Positions 53,492 to 62,272 of a stretch of DNA of 64,000 bases are shown piece by piece. Below the pieces are notes generated by a model that saw only the letters and a program-made list of their open reading frames with translations, ran no database searches and had not been told where the DNA came from. The stretch is from Streptomyces sp. NBC_00704. Lineage in GTDB: Bacteria; Actinomycetota; Actinomycetes; Streptomycetales; Streptomycetaceae. The DNA lies in the NCBI RefSeq assembly GCF_036226605.1, contig NZ_CP109000.1, positions 6,940,501-7,004,500 of the forward strand. The letters are read 5' to 3'. The stretch's first letter is position 1, and the number at the start of each line of letters is the position of its first letter. The position numbers were made by a program, and so were the translations under genes.

Positions 53492-54391
53492 TCACGCGGT
53501 CGCGGTCAGCAGGCCGGCCAGTACGTCGGGCCGTTCCAGGGCGATGAAGTGGCCGGCCTGCGGGACCTGGGTGAAGCCGGCGGCGGGCAGCAGCTTCCGG
53601 TTGGCCTCCCGGTCCGACGCCCGGGACCAGTCCTGCTCGCCGTAGACGAGGTGGACGGGTGCCTGGACCTCGGGGTAGCGGGAGCGGGCCGCGACGAGGC
53701 TGGGCAGGGCCTGGTACACGGCCCGGGCCACGGCCGGGTAGCCGGGGCGGCTCCCCACCCGGAGGAGCTCGTCCACGTAGTCCTCCCGCAGCGCGGTCCG
53801 GTCCACGAGACCGCCTCGCAGAATCCTGCGCAGGGCGGCCCTGGGCTCCACCCCGGCGATGACCGGGCCCACTCCCGGCGCGAGGACGCCGCCGACCACC
53901 ACGCGGGCCAGGAGGCCCGAGCGGGCGATACCGCCGGGGAAGTCGTACGCGTTGACGGCGACCACGCGCCGGACGCGTTCCGGCAGACCGGCCGCGGTGG
54001 TCAGGGCCAGCACCGCCCCCATGGACTCCCCGGCCAGCGTGACGTCGTGGAGGTCGAGTTCGGTCAGGAGCCGTCCGACGCCCGCGCGCATGGCCGGTTC
54101 GTCGTAGGAGGCGCCGGGCACGATCTCCGAGTACCCCATCCCCGGCAGGTCGAGTGCATACACGGTGTAGTGGTCCGCGACCTGCGGGATGAGGAGGCGG
54201 AAGTGCTCGGCCTGCGTGCGCACGGTGTGCAGCAGGACCAGCGGGGCGCCGGCGCCCGCCTTGAGATAGCGCAGCGTCCCCTCGTGGCCGGGACGGTCGT
54301 CCTGGCCGCCGCGGCCACGGGGGCGGGGTGCGAGGGTGTGGGCGCTGGTCCCGGGGACGTGCAGCGCGGGACGTGACGCGTGGTCGGACAT
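53492..54391 (-). CDS. Alpha/beta-hydrolase
   Basis: 299 residues with an atypical ~40-residue Pro/Gly/Arg N-terminal extension before the hydrolase core. Oxyanion segment VLLHTVRT, nucleophile elbow GESMGA (Ser), acid in YGEQDW and His in QAGHFIAL form the triad. It starts 22 nt after the SDR stop and is probably co-transcribed with it under the dual-palindrome promoter. It could hydrolyse the ester or lactone made by, or handed over from, the SDR; the substrate is unknown. Confidence 0.8.
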   Translation of the reverse strand: MSDHASRPALHVPGTSAHTLAPRPRGRGGQDDRPGHEGTLRYLKAGAGAPLVLLHTVRTQAEHFRLLIPQVADHYTVYALDLPGMGYSEIVPGASYDEPAMRAGVGRLLTELDLHDVTLAGESMGAVLALTTAAGLPERVRRVVAVNAYDFPGGIARSGLLARVVVGGVLAPGVGPVIAGVEPRAALRRILRGGLVDRTALREDYVDELLRVGSRPGYPAVARAVYQALPSLVAARSRYPEVQAPVHLVYGEQDWSRASDREANRKLLPAAGFTQVPQAGHFIALERPDVLAGLLTATA

Positions 54392-54413
54392 CTCGTCGGC
54401 TCCCTGTCCCGCG

Positions 54414-55115
54414 CTACTGGGCCAGCTGCGGGTACAGGGCGGCGAGGTCCCCGGCGAGACCGGCCTTGACCTGCCGGGAGACGTCGTCGGCGAGCACCTC
54501 GTACGCTCCGCTCTCGACGCCGTCGAGGGCCAGTGCGGCGACCTCGCGGGGGTCGGACTTGGGGGCGTCGACGCCGGCTGCGAGATCCGTGTCCACGTAG
54601 CCGACGTGCAGCCCGGTGACCGAGATGCCGCGCGGCAGCAGCTCCAGGCGCAGGGAGTTGGTCTGCGACCACAGGGCGGCCTTGGAGGCGCTGTAGGAGC
54701 CGCCGAGGGCGATCCACGAGAGCACGGAGTGCACGTTGAGGAGGTGGCCGCCGCCGTTGCGCTCGATGACCGGCACGAACGCCCGGGCGAGGAGCAGCGG
54801 GCCGTAGAAGTTGGTCTCGAACTCCCGGCGCACGTCGTCGACGGGGGAGTCGAGGAAGGACGCGCCCACCGAGGCGCCCGCGTTGTTGACCAGCACGGTG
54901 ACGTCCCCGGCCCGTGCTGCGGCGGCTGCCACGGAGGCGGGGTCGGTGACCTCCAGAGCCACCGGGACGGCGTCGGGGTGGGTCACGGCGCGCGGGTCGC
55001 GGGCCGTGGCGTACACCTTGCCGGCGCCGCGTGCGTAGAGCTCCTCCACGAGTGCCTTGCCGATGCCCCGGCTGCCGCCGGTGACGAAGACGTTCGCGCC
55101 CTTCAGAGCGGTCAT
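54414..55115 (-). CDS. Short-chain dehydrogenase/reductase
   Basis: 233 residues, classical SDR size, from ATG 55115 with an ideal GGAGGTAG upstream. Cofactor motif TGGSRGIG at residue ~12, NNAG, catalytic Ser in HSVLSW and YSASK for Tyr/Lys are all present. It reduces or oxidises a carbonyl/alcohol using NAD(P)(H). Two perfect palindromes straddle its promoter, one in the -35/-10 spacer, so it is tightly repressed, probably by a TetR protein encoded elsewhere. Confidence 0.9.
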   Translation of the reverse strand: MTALKGANVFVTGGSRGIGKALVEELYARGAGKVYATARDPRAVTHPDAVPVALEVTDPASVAAAAARAGDVTVLVNNAGASVGASFLDSPVDDVRREFETNFYGPLLLARAFVPVIERNGGGHLLNVHSVLSWIALGGSYSASKAALWSQTNSLRLELLPRGISVTGLHVGYVDTDLAAGVDAPKSDPREVAALALDGVESGAYEVLADDVSRQVKAGLAGDLAALYPQLAQ

Positions 55116-55134
55116 GACTACCTCCACAGAATGC

Positions 55135-55154
55135 GGGAAACCGATCGGTTTCCC
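55135..55154. promoter_or_regulatory. Operator 1 (GGGAAACCGATCGGTTTCCC)
   Basis: A perfect 20-bp palindrome just upstream of the SDR ribosome-binding site and downstream of the predicted start point. It shares the 14-bp core AAACCGATCGGTTT with operator 2, centre-to-centre 34 bp. This size and symmetry is typical of TetR-family sites. Confidence 0.85.
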
Positions 55155-55166
55155 TTCGGTGTCCCT

Positions 55167-55195
55167 ACTGTAAACCGATCGGTTTCCCCACGCAA
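55167..55195 (-). promoter_or_regulatory. SDR promoter with operator 2 in its spacer
   Basis: On the minus strand TTGCGT (55195-55190), a 17-nt spacer and TACAGT (55172-55167) form the promoter. A second perfect copy of AAACCGATCGGTTT (55172-55185) fills the spacer, so bound repressor would occlude RNA polymerase. Confidence 0.7.
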
Positions 55196-55559
55196 GTGCC
55201 AGGAGGGCCGGCCGCTCGCGCTCGGCCACCGGAAGGGGTGCCCGATCTCCGTCCGGCTCGTCTGCCCGGGCGGCCGGTCCGGCCGCGTGCGCAGCGTCCG
55301 TCAACTCGCGTGCGGCGATGCCGTGATGGAGCTGTGCCGCGATGCAGCCGACGTCCACGGCGAGCGCCGTCCCGCGCGCGAGCCGTCCTGCGCTGTCGTG
55401 CGCCGTCAGGCAAGGGGCGGTGCGCTGCGGGGCAAGTCGCGGCGCGGCGTGCGCCCTAGCGTGAGTGGTGTTCCGTGCCGCGCGTCCGGGATTCCGCATA
55501 CGCATTCGGCATGTCGCAATCCGTATTCCCAGATCATTTTCAGAACGAGGTAGCCACTC
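55196..55559. other. Intergenic region upstream of divergent SDR and hydrolase genes
   Basis: The region holds the rest of the divergent spacer. No ORF with a ribosome-binding site is seen. The last ~100 nt are relatively AT-rich (around CGTATTCCCAGATCATTTTC) and probably contain the promoter of the haloperoxidase-like gene. Confidence 0.45.
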
Positions 55560-56396
55560 ATGCCGTACATCACCGTGGGCCAGGAGAACTCCACCGCCGT
55601 CGACCTCTATTACGAGGACCACGGGACCGGGCAGCCGGTCGTCCTCATCCACGGCTTCCCGCTCGACGGTCACTCCTGGGAGCGGCAGAGCGCCGTGCTG
55701 CTCGACGCCGGCTACCGCGTGATCACCTACGACCGCCGGGGTTTCGGGCAGTCGAGCCAGCCGACCACCGGATACGACTACGACACCTTCGCCGCCGACC
55801 TGAACACGGTCCTGGAGACCCTCGACCTGACGGACGCCGTCCTGGTCGGGTTCTCCATGGGCACCGGTGAGGTCGCCCGCTACATGTCCCGCCACGGTTC
55901 CGCCCGCGTCGCCAAGGTCGCCTTCCTCGCCTCGCTGGAGCCCTGCCTGCTCAAGAGCGACGACAACCCGGACGGGGTCGCCCCGAAGGAGTTCTTCGAC
56001 GGTGTAGTCGCTGCCGTCAAGGCGGACCGGTACGCGTACTTCACCGCCTTCTACCAGGACTTCTACAACCTCGACGAGAACCTCGGCGTCAGGATCAGCG
56101 AGGAGGCCGTGCGCAACAGCTGGAACGTCGCCGCGGGCAGCGGGTTCTTCGCCTCCGCCGCCGCGCCGTCGACCTGGTACACCGACTTCCGGGCCGACAT
56201 CCCCGCCATCGACGTGCCGGCCCTGATCCTGCACGGCACCGGTGACCGCATCCTGCCCGTCGAGGGCACCGCGCGGCCCTTCCACAAGGCGCTTCCGTCC
56301 GCCGACTACGTGGAGATCGAGGGCGCCCCGCACGGCCTGCTGTGGACGCACGCCGAGGAGGTCAACGCGGCCCTTCTCGCCTTCCTGGCGAAGTGA
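55560..56396 (+). CDS. Alpha/beta-hydrolase of the cofactor-free haloperoxidase/esterase type
   Basis: 278 residues, the standard length, with GAGGTAG before ATG 55560. Motifs: oxyanion IHGFPLDGHSW, nucleophile GFSMGTGEV (Ser near 98), acid in HGTGDRILP and His in EGAPHGLLWTH. This combination is characteristic of non-heme chloro/bromoperoxidase-type esterases (BpoA/CpoF), which have perhydrolase and esterase activity. Physiological substrate unknown. A strong terminator follows the gene. Confidence 0.9.
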   Translation: MPYITVGQENSTAVDLYYEDHGTGQPVVLIHGFPLDGHSWERQSAVLLDAGYRVITYDRRGFGQSSQPTTGYDYDTFAADLNTVLETLDLTDAVLVGFSMGTGEVARYMSRHGSARVAKVAFLASLEPCLLKSDDNPDGVAPKEFFDGVVAAVKADRYAYFTAFYQDFYNLDENLGVRISEEAVRNSWNVAAGSGFFASAAAPSTWYTDFRADIPAIDVPALILHGTGDRILPVEGTARPFHKALPSADYVEIEGAPHGLLWTHAEEVNAALLAFLAK

Positions 56397-56405
56397 CCGG
56401 ACGGG

Positions 56406-56435
56406 GCCGGGTCGTCCGCTGCGGGACGACCCGGC
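56406..56435. terminator. Hairpin terminator after haloperoxidase-like gene
   Basis: A 12-bp perfect stem GCCGGGTCGTCC/GGACGACCCGGC with a 6-nt loop lies 10 nt after the stop codon. Confidence 0.82.
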
Positions 56436-56568
56436 TCCCGCACGTCCCCATGGACGGCCCCGGCGGCCGGTCCCGTCCGCCGGGGCGATCTCACGGATTC
56501 ACGCGATGCGCCCGCTCACGCTCCTTGGCACGGTGTCGGGAAAGCACACCTGCCGAGGAGCCGCAACG

Positions 56569-57633
56569 ATGTCGCCGGAATCATCGACACCGGAACCCGG
56601 GACGCAGTTCCCGGGCGCCGTCTACGCCACGGATTCGGTTCCCGTCCTCCAGAGACGGTCCTACTGGCGAGAAGCCCTGTCCAGGACCTTCGCCGCCGTC
56701 GACATCACCGTTGCGGACGAGGCCTGTTCGGGAACCATCCGGACGTCCCCGCTGGGACGTCTGCGGCTCGCCACGGCGGACGGCGGCCCGCTGCGGGCGT
56801 GGCGGAGTCAGCGGCTGATCGCTCAGGGCGACGGCGAGGAGCGCGTGGTCGTCAGCCTCGTGGCCAAGGGCGTCGTCGGAATCGAGCAGGACGGCCGGGA
56901 AGTCCGCCTGCGTCCCGGAGAGTTCGCCTTCTGCGACATGGCGCGTCCGATCCGGATGGAGTTTCCCGAGCCGTACCGGACGAAGTCCCTCGTCCTGCCG
57001 CGGCACCTGCTGGGCGTCGGCGAGGAGGCGCTGCGACGGCTCACGGGGACGAGCACCGGACCCGACACCGTGCTGGGCTCGCTGCTGTCGCCGTTCCTGT
57101 CCAGGCTCGTGGACACGGCCGCGCGGTGTCCGTCGCGGACCGGCGACGCCCTGGCCCGCCACGTCGTCGACCTCCTCGGCGTCCTGGCGGAGGAGCGACT
57201 CCGGGGGGCGCCGGATGACACGGAGAGCGCCGCCCCTGTGCTGGTCCTGAGGATCAAGGCGTTCGTCGACCGGCGCCTCGCCGATCCGGACCTGACGCCC
57301 GAGGCCATCGCCCGGGCCCACCACATCTCCGTGCGTTACCTGCACCGGCTCTTCCAGTCGGAGGACGACACCGTCGGGCGGTGGATCCAGCGCCGGCGGC
57401 TGCAGGAGTGCCGACGTGAGCTGGCGGGCCGCGGGGCCGCCGACCGGACCATCGCCGCGGTGGCCCACCAGTGGGGTTTCGTCAGCGCGGCGCACTTCAG
57501 CCGGGTGTTCCGGGCCGCCTACGGCATGTCCCCCGCACAGTGGCGGGAGTCGGCGGTGCGCGCACCCCTCGTGCTCTCGGCGCGCGGCGGCCACCCCCCG
57601 GCACGACACCCCGCGCCGGCCGCACCCCGGTAG
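56569..57633 (+). CDS. AraC-family transcriptional regulator with N-terminal AraC-binding-like domain
   Basis: 354 residues from ATG 56569 (GAGGAG upstream). The N-terminal ~220 residues match the AraC-binding-2 type sensor (SYWREALSRTF, VSLVAKGVVGIEQDGRE, PGEFAFCDMARPIRM). The C-terminal ~110 residues hold both HTHs (DLTPEAIARAHHISVRYLHRLFQ and AAVAHQWGFVSAAHFSRVFRAAYGMSPAQWR). It is tandem to the haloperoxidase-like gene, but a terminator separates them. It probably activates stress- or substrate-inducible genes nearby; target not deducible. Confidence 0.9.
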   Translation: MSPESSTPEPGTQFPGAVYATDSVPVLQRRSYWREALSRTFAAVDITVADEACSGTIRTSPLGRLRLATADGGPLRAWRSQRLIAQGDGEERVVVSLVAKGVVGIEQDGREVRLRPGEFAFCDMARPIRMEFPEPYRTKSLVLPRHLLGVGEEALRRLTGTSTGPDTVLGSLLSPFLSRLVDTAARCPSRTGDALARHVVDLLGVLAEERLRGAPDDTESAAPVLVLRIKAFVDRRLADPDLTPEAIARAHHISVRYLHRLFQSEDDTVGRWIQRRRLQECRRELAGRGAADRTIAAVAHQWGFVSAAHFSRVFRAAYGMSPAQWRESAVRAPLVLSARGGHPPARHPAPAAPR

Positions 57634-57907
57634 CCCTCCGGCCTCGCCGAGACGTACCGCCCCGCCAGCCGCGTCACGCCGCCGGGCCGTACCCCGCCCA
57701 GCGAGCCGTACCCGCCTCATGAAGCCGGCCGCTGACCGCTGGGGCTGGGTGCCGGACGCCGGGTAACGCGACGCCGTCGCCGGCAGCCGACGTCGGACGC
57801 CCGACGCCGACGCCCGCGCCGCGTGGTCGGCGTCACTCGCCCCCCGTGCTCGTGCGCCCGCGCGCCTTGCGATAGTGGACGCGGGGTGTGCGGCAGGAGG
57901 GGCGTGA

Positions 57908-60670
57908 GTGGCGGGGTCAGGCGGTTCGCTGTCGCGGAGCGGTCTGCGCGGCCGGGAGGCCGAGCTGGGACGACTGGGGGAGCTGATCGCCTCGGTGGCC
58001 CGCACCGGGAGCGGTGCGCTGGTCCTCATCCACGGCGAGGCCGGGATCGGCAAGACCGCGCTGCTCACCGAGGCCGCCGCCAGGGCGCGTGCGGCGGGCT
58101 ACTCCGTCGGCACGGGCAAGGCCGACGAACTGCACCACATCGTGCCGCTCTCGTCGCTGAGGGCCTCCCTGCACGGCGACCGGCCGCTGCTCTCCGGGGA
58201 CGCCTTCGCCGATCTCGTCGGCGGCCACGATCAGCGCATCAGGCTGGTGGAGCGCCTGGCGGCGGCGATCGAAGCCGCGGCCGGGAGGGTGCCGGTGCTG
58301 ATCGCCCTGGACGACGTGCAGTGGGCCGACCCGCTGAGCCGGTTCGTCCTGAAGCAGCTTCCGAGGCGGCTGCGCACCTCGCCGGTCCTGTGGCTGCTGA
58401 CCCGGCGGCAGGGCCCCGCCGAGCCGGACGAGGAGATCGTCGTCGCTGCACGGGACGAACTCACGGCGGTCACCCTGCCGTTGAGACCCCTTTCCGGCGC
58501 GGCCATCGGGCAGTTGGCCGACGACGCCCTGGGCGAGGGCGCCGACGAGCGGGTACGGAACCTGCTCGACGGAGCCGGCGGCAACCCCTTCCTGGCGGTG
58601 GAGATGCTGGCGGGACTGCGCACCGCCGGCGCCTCAGGGGACCCGGTGCCCCCCGGGCTGGTGGTGGGCGTACGCGGCAGGCTCGGCTCCCTGCGGCCCG
58701 GCACCCTCCGCTTCCTCCGGATGGGAGCCGTCCTGGGGCGCGTGTTCCGTTTCCACGACGCCGCCGCCCTCTGCGGCCTCGCGCCCTCCGTTTTGGTCCC
58801 GGAGCTGGACGAGGCGGTGCGCGCCGGGATCCTGGACGACGACGGCGACCGACTGGTCTTCCGGCACGACCTGCTGCGCCAGGCCGTCTACGCCGACATC
58901 CCGCCGTCGGCCCGGAAGGCTCTGCACCGGGAGGCCGCCGCCCATCTCGTCCTGGCCGGACACCGGCCGATCGACGCGGTGCCGCACATCCTCGAGGGCG
59001 CCCTGCCCGGGGACGAGGAAGCGGTGGCCCTCCTCGGCCGGGCCGCCGACGACGTCCTCCCGGTGACGCCGGGCCTGGCGGCCGACCTGATGACGCACGC
59101 CCTGGAACTGGCGCCGCCGGCGATGCCGTCGCGGTTCGCGGTGGGCGAGCGGGCGATCGTCCACCTGACCCGGGCCGGCCGGAACCGCGAGGCGCTGCTG
59201 ACCGGGGACCGTCTCCTGGCCGCCCGGCCGCCTCTGGCCGCGTTCAGCCGCCTGCAGACCGCCCTCGGCGGGACGCTGTGGAACATGGATCTCGCCGACG
59301 AGTTGCTCCGCCGCGCCGAAACGACCCTCGCGCTCGGCGGCGCCGCCCCCGAGGTCGAGGCCAGACTGACCGCGCTGCGCGCACTCGCCCTGTCCCGCGG
59401 GCACGATCTCGCCGCGGCCCGCGAGACGGGCGAGCACGCGCTGCGCGCCGCCCTCGCGGCAGGCGACCGGGAGGCGCACGTGCTGGCCCTGTCCGCGCTC
59501 GGCGAGATCGCGCTCAACGCGGGGGAGAACGCCGTCGGACGGCGGCACTTCACCGCGCTCAGCGCCGTCGATCCCGCCTTCCTGCCCGAAGAGATCGTCG
59601 CCTGCACGCACATGGACGACTTCGCCTCCGGTGAGCGGCTGCTCCTGCGGGCGACGGGCCACGACGGGGCGCCCCGGCAGGCCATGCTGCTGTGGGCACA
59701 AGGCCACCGGCATCTCGGGCTCGGCAGGCTCGACGACGCCGAGGCCGACCTCGAGACCATGGAACGCCTCGAAGACGACGTACAGGTACCGGTCCAACAG
59801 GTGAACGCCCGCGTGATCCGCTCCCGGATCGCCCTTCTGCGAGGCGACCGGGGAGCGGCCCGGCAGCACCTGACCGCGGCGCGGGAGAGACTGGCGGCCA
59901 AGCCGAACCCGGGCAACACCGCCGCGGTGCGCTTCCTGGAGGCCGTCCACGCCGAGGCCGACGGGGACGTCCGGCTCGCCCTCGACAGGATCCGGCAGGT
60001 GCAACAGGAAGGCCCCTTCATGCGCTGGCGGCTGCTGCGCACGTGGGTCGACTCCGCGATACGCGCGGCCCTGCGCGGCGCGGACCGCGCGCTCGCCGAG
60101 GACCTGGCCGCGCAGGCCGCGGCCCACGCCGAACGCAACCCCGGCGTGCCCACCGCCGCCGGCGTCGCGGCGCAGGCCGCCGGCCTCGTCGCGAACGATC
60201 CCGCCCTGCTGGAACGCTCCGTCGAACTCCTCGAGGGGAGCCCCCGGCCGCTGGCGCGGGCCGCGGCTCGCGCGGACCTGGGGCGGGCCCTCCTGGCGGC
60301 CGGCCGTGTACCCCGGGCGAGGGCCGCCCTGTCCCACGCGCAGGCCACGTTCGCCGAGGCGGGCGCCCACGCGGCGGCGGCGCGTGTGCGGCGCGGTACC
60401 GCCGCTGCTCGGCCCGGTGACCGTGCCGGGTCGGGCGGTCGCAGGGCGGTGACCGGGCGGCGCCCCGTGGAGGGGTGGGAGGCGCTCACGGTCTCGGAGA
60501 AGAAGGTCGCGCGCCTCATCGCCGAGGGCCACACCAACCGGTCGGCCGCCGACCTGCTGGTCGTCTCCCCGCACACGGTCAACACCCACCTGACCTCCGC
60601 CTTCCGCAAGCTGTCCGTGAACTCCCGGGTACAACTCGCCCACCTGGTCATGGGGTTGCGGGGCAGCTGA
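57908..60670 (+). CDS. LAL-type (large ATP-binding LuxR-family) transcriptional regulator
   Basis: 920 residues from a GTG (57908) with AGGAGGGG upstream. An AAA/NTPase domain lies in ~15-300, with Walker A GEAGIGKTAL and Walker B VLIALDDVQWADP. A TPR-like helical middle region follows, ending in a LuxR-type HTH (LTVSEKKVARLIAEGHTNRSAADLL, VSPHTVNTHL). LAL (MalT-like) proteins are ligand- and ATP-gated activators. It lies upstream of a sugar ABC importer in the same orientation, ~375 nt apart, and could control it, as MalT does for maltose genes; this is inference. Confidence 0.9.
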   Translation: MAGSGGSLSRSGLRGREAELGRLGELIASVARTGSGALVLIHGEAGIGKTALLTEAAARARAAGYSVGTGKADELHHIVPLSSLRASLHGDRPLLSGDAFADLVGGHDQRIRLVERLAAAIEAAAGRVPVLIALDDVQWADPLSRFVLKQLPRRLRTSPVLWLLTRRQGPAEPDEEIVVAARDELTAVTLPLRPLSGAAIGQLADDALGEGADERVRNLLDGAGGNPFLAVEMLAGLRTAGASGDPVPPGLVVGVRGRLGSLRPGTLRFLRMGAVLGRVFRFHDAAALCGLAPSVLVPELDEAVRAGILDDDGDRLVFRHDLLRQAVYADIPPSARKALHREAAAHLVLAGHRPIDAVPHILEGALPGDEEAVALLGRAADDVLPVTPGLAADLMTHALELAPPAMPSRFAVGERAIVHLTRAGRNREALLTGDRLLAARPPLAAFSRLQTALGGTLWNMDLADELLRRAETTLALGGAAPEVEARLTALRALALSRGHDLAAARETGEHALRAALAAGDREAHVLALSALGEIALNAGENAVGRRHFTALSAVDPAFLPEEIVACTHMDDFASGERLLLRATGHDGAPRQAMLLWAQGHRHLGLGRLDDAEADLETMERLEDDVQVPVQQVNARVIRSRIALLRGDRGAARQHLTAARERLAAKPNPGNTAAVRFLEAVHAEADGDVRLALDRIRQVQQEGPFMRWRLLRTWVDSAIRAALRGADRALAEDLAAQAAAHAERNPGVPTAAGVAAQAAGLVANDPALLERSVELLEGSPRPLARAAARADLGRALLAAGRVPRARAALSHAQATFAEAGAHAAAARVRRGTAAARPGDRAGSGGRRAVTGRRPVEGWEALTVSEKKVARLIAEGHTNRSAADLLVVSPHTVNTHLTSAFRKLSVNSRVQLAHLVMGLRGS

Positions 60671-61045
60671 CGGCAAGTCGCTGCGTTCACGCGATGCCCG
60701 CCGCGGGACCGAGGCGGATGCGATGACCGGTTCCGCCCTGCATACCCTGACGAGGTCGCCTCGGGCCTCGGCCTGCCGCCGGGCTCTCCCGAGACCGACC
60801 CTCCGGCCGCAGACGTCACTGGAAAAGGCGCCACCACCATGATCACAGCGAGAAGACCAGGACCACCGGAAGGGCCGGAACGACCGGAAAGCATGAGTAA
60901 CCCGAATAACCCGAATACCCCGAATAACCCGAGTGACCTGAGAAGGTGGACTGACTCCAGGAGTTGGACAGACCCGAGAAGCCGGACCGCCCCGGGTGTC
61001 CGGCGAGGCCCGGGCCGCACGGGCCGACGACGGGGAGGCGGACCG
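60671..61045. promoter_or_regulatory. Upstream region of the sugar importer with AATAACCCG repeats
   Basis: Between the LAL gene and the lipoprotein lies a 375-nt gap if translation starts at GTG 61046. At 60895-60940 the run contains four to five copies of CCGAATAACC-like decamers, an AT-rich island in an otherwise GC-rich region. An alternative ATG at 60839 with GGAAAAGG upstream would translate this region as an Asn/Pro-rich leader. I favour the later start because it gives a clean lipoprotein signal. Confidence 0.5.
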
Positions 61046-62272
61046 GTGGGGCGGCGGACAGCGGCTCTCCTGGGGGCCGTCGCCCTGGTGTCCGCGGTCG
61101 CCGGCTGCGGCGCCGGAGCCGGGGACGGATCCGGCGGCAGGGTCACCTCCATCACCGCGCTCGACTACTACTCCGACGCGACGGAGCACGCCGACTGGGG
61201 CGAACGGCTCTCCGCCTGCGGGAGGACCGTCGGCGTGAGGGTCGAGCACACGAGCGTTCCGGCGGCGTCGCTGATTCCCAAGGTGTTGCAGCGGGCGTCG
61301 TCGCGGACGCTTCCGGACCTTCTGATGCTGGACAACCCCGACCTGCAGCAGATCGCCGGGACGGGCGCGCTGACGCCGCTGGACCGCTACGGCATCGACA
61401 CCGGCGGCTTCTCCGAGGGCATCCTGTCGGCGGGCACCTACCGGGGGAAGGTGTACGGGCTGGCGCCCACCGTCAGCACGGTCGCCCTCGTCTACAACAA
61501 GGACATGCTCGCCGAGGCCGGTGTCGTCGTGCCGAGGACCTGGGACGAGTTGAAGGCGGCCGCTGCCGAACTGACCCGCCCGGGGCGTTACGGGATGGCG
61601 GTCGACGCCGACGCGTCGTTCGAGGGAACCTGGCAGTTCCTGCCGTTCCTGTGGTCCAACGGCGGGGACGAGAGGCGGCTGGACAGCCCGCAGGCCGCGC
61701 AGGCGCTCCGGCTCTGGGTCGACCTGGTCCGCAGCGGATCCATGTCGAGGTCGGTGCTGAACTGGACCCAGGCCGACGTCCACGACCAGTTCGTCGCGGG
61801 CAGGACGGCCATGATGGTCAACGGCCCCTGGCGGATCTCCGCCCTGAACAAGGCAGAAAACCTGCACTGGGGCGTGGCTCCCCTCCCCGTGCGCCGGACG
61901 GGGCAGACCCTCGTCGCCCCGCTGGGCGGCGAGGTGTGGACGGTGCCGCGGAGCCCGTCGCCGACCCGGCAGAAGAAGGCCGCACAGGTACTGGCCTGCC
62001 TGAACGACCCCGCGCACACGCTCGCGCTGGCCGAGCGGAACTTCACCGTGCCCTCCCGCCCCGCGGTGGCCTCCCGGTACGCCCGGCGGACCCCGTCGAT
62101 GGCGGTCTTCGTCGAGAGCGTCGAACGGGCCCGGGCCCGTTCCGCGCAGCTCGGCGTCGGATGGCCCGCGGCCGCGACCGCCGTCTACACCGCGATCCAG
62201 TCCGCGCTGACGGGCGAGCAGACACCGGAGGAAGCGCTCAGACATGCACAGCAGACGGCGACCAGCCCCTGA
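61046..62272 (+). CDS. Sugar ABC transporter substrate-binding lipoprotein
   Basis: 408 residues from GTG 61046 (GGGGAGG upstream). The N-terminus is a lipoprotein signal with lipobox VAGC near residue 20, so it is anchored outside the membrane. The body is a type I solute-binding protein of the carbohydrate (MalE/CUT1) family: LMLDNPDLQQIAGTG, LVYNKDMLAEAGV, TWDELKAAAAELT, MMVNGPW. Its 3' end overlaps the first permease by 29 bp. No ATPase is present in the window; Streptomyces CUT1 importers usually share MsiK. Confidence 0.9.
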   Translation: MGRRTAALLGAVALVSAVAGCGAGAGDGSGGRVTSITALDYYSDATEHADWGERLSACGRTVGVRVEHTSVPAASLIPKVLQRASSRTLPDLLMLDNPDLQQIAGTGALTPLDRYGIDTGGFSEGILSAGTYRGKVYGLAPTVSTVALVYNKDMLAEAGVVVPRTWDELKAAAAELTRPGRYGMAVDADASFEGTWQFLPFLWSNGGDERRLDSPQAAQALRLWVDLVRSGSMSRSVLNWTQADVHDQFVAGRTAMMVNGPWRISALNKAENLHWGVAPLPVRRTGQTLVAPLGGEVWTVPRSPSPTRQKKAAQVLACLNDPAHTLALAERNFTVPSRPAVASRYARRTPSMAVFVESVERARARSAQLGVGWPAAATAVYTAIQSALTGEQTPEEALRHAQQTATSP

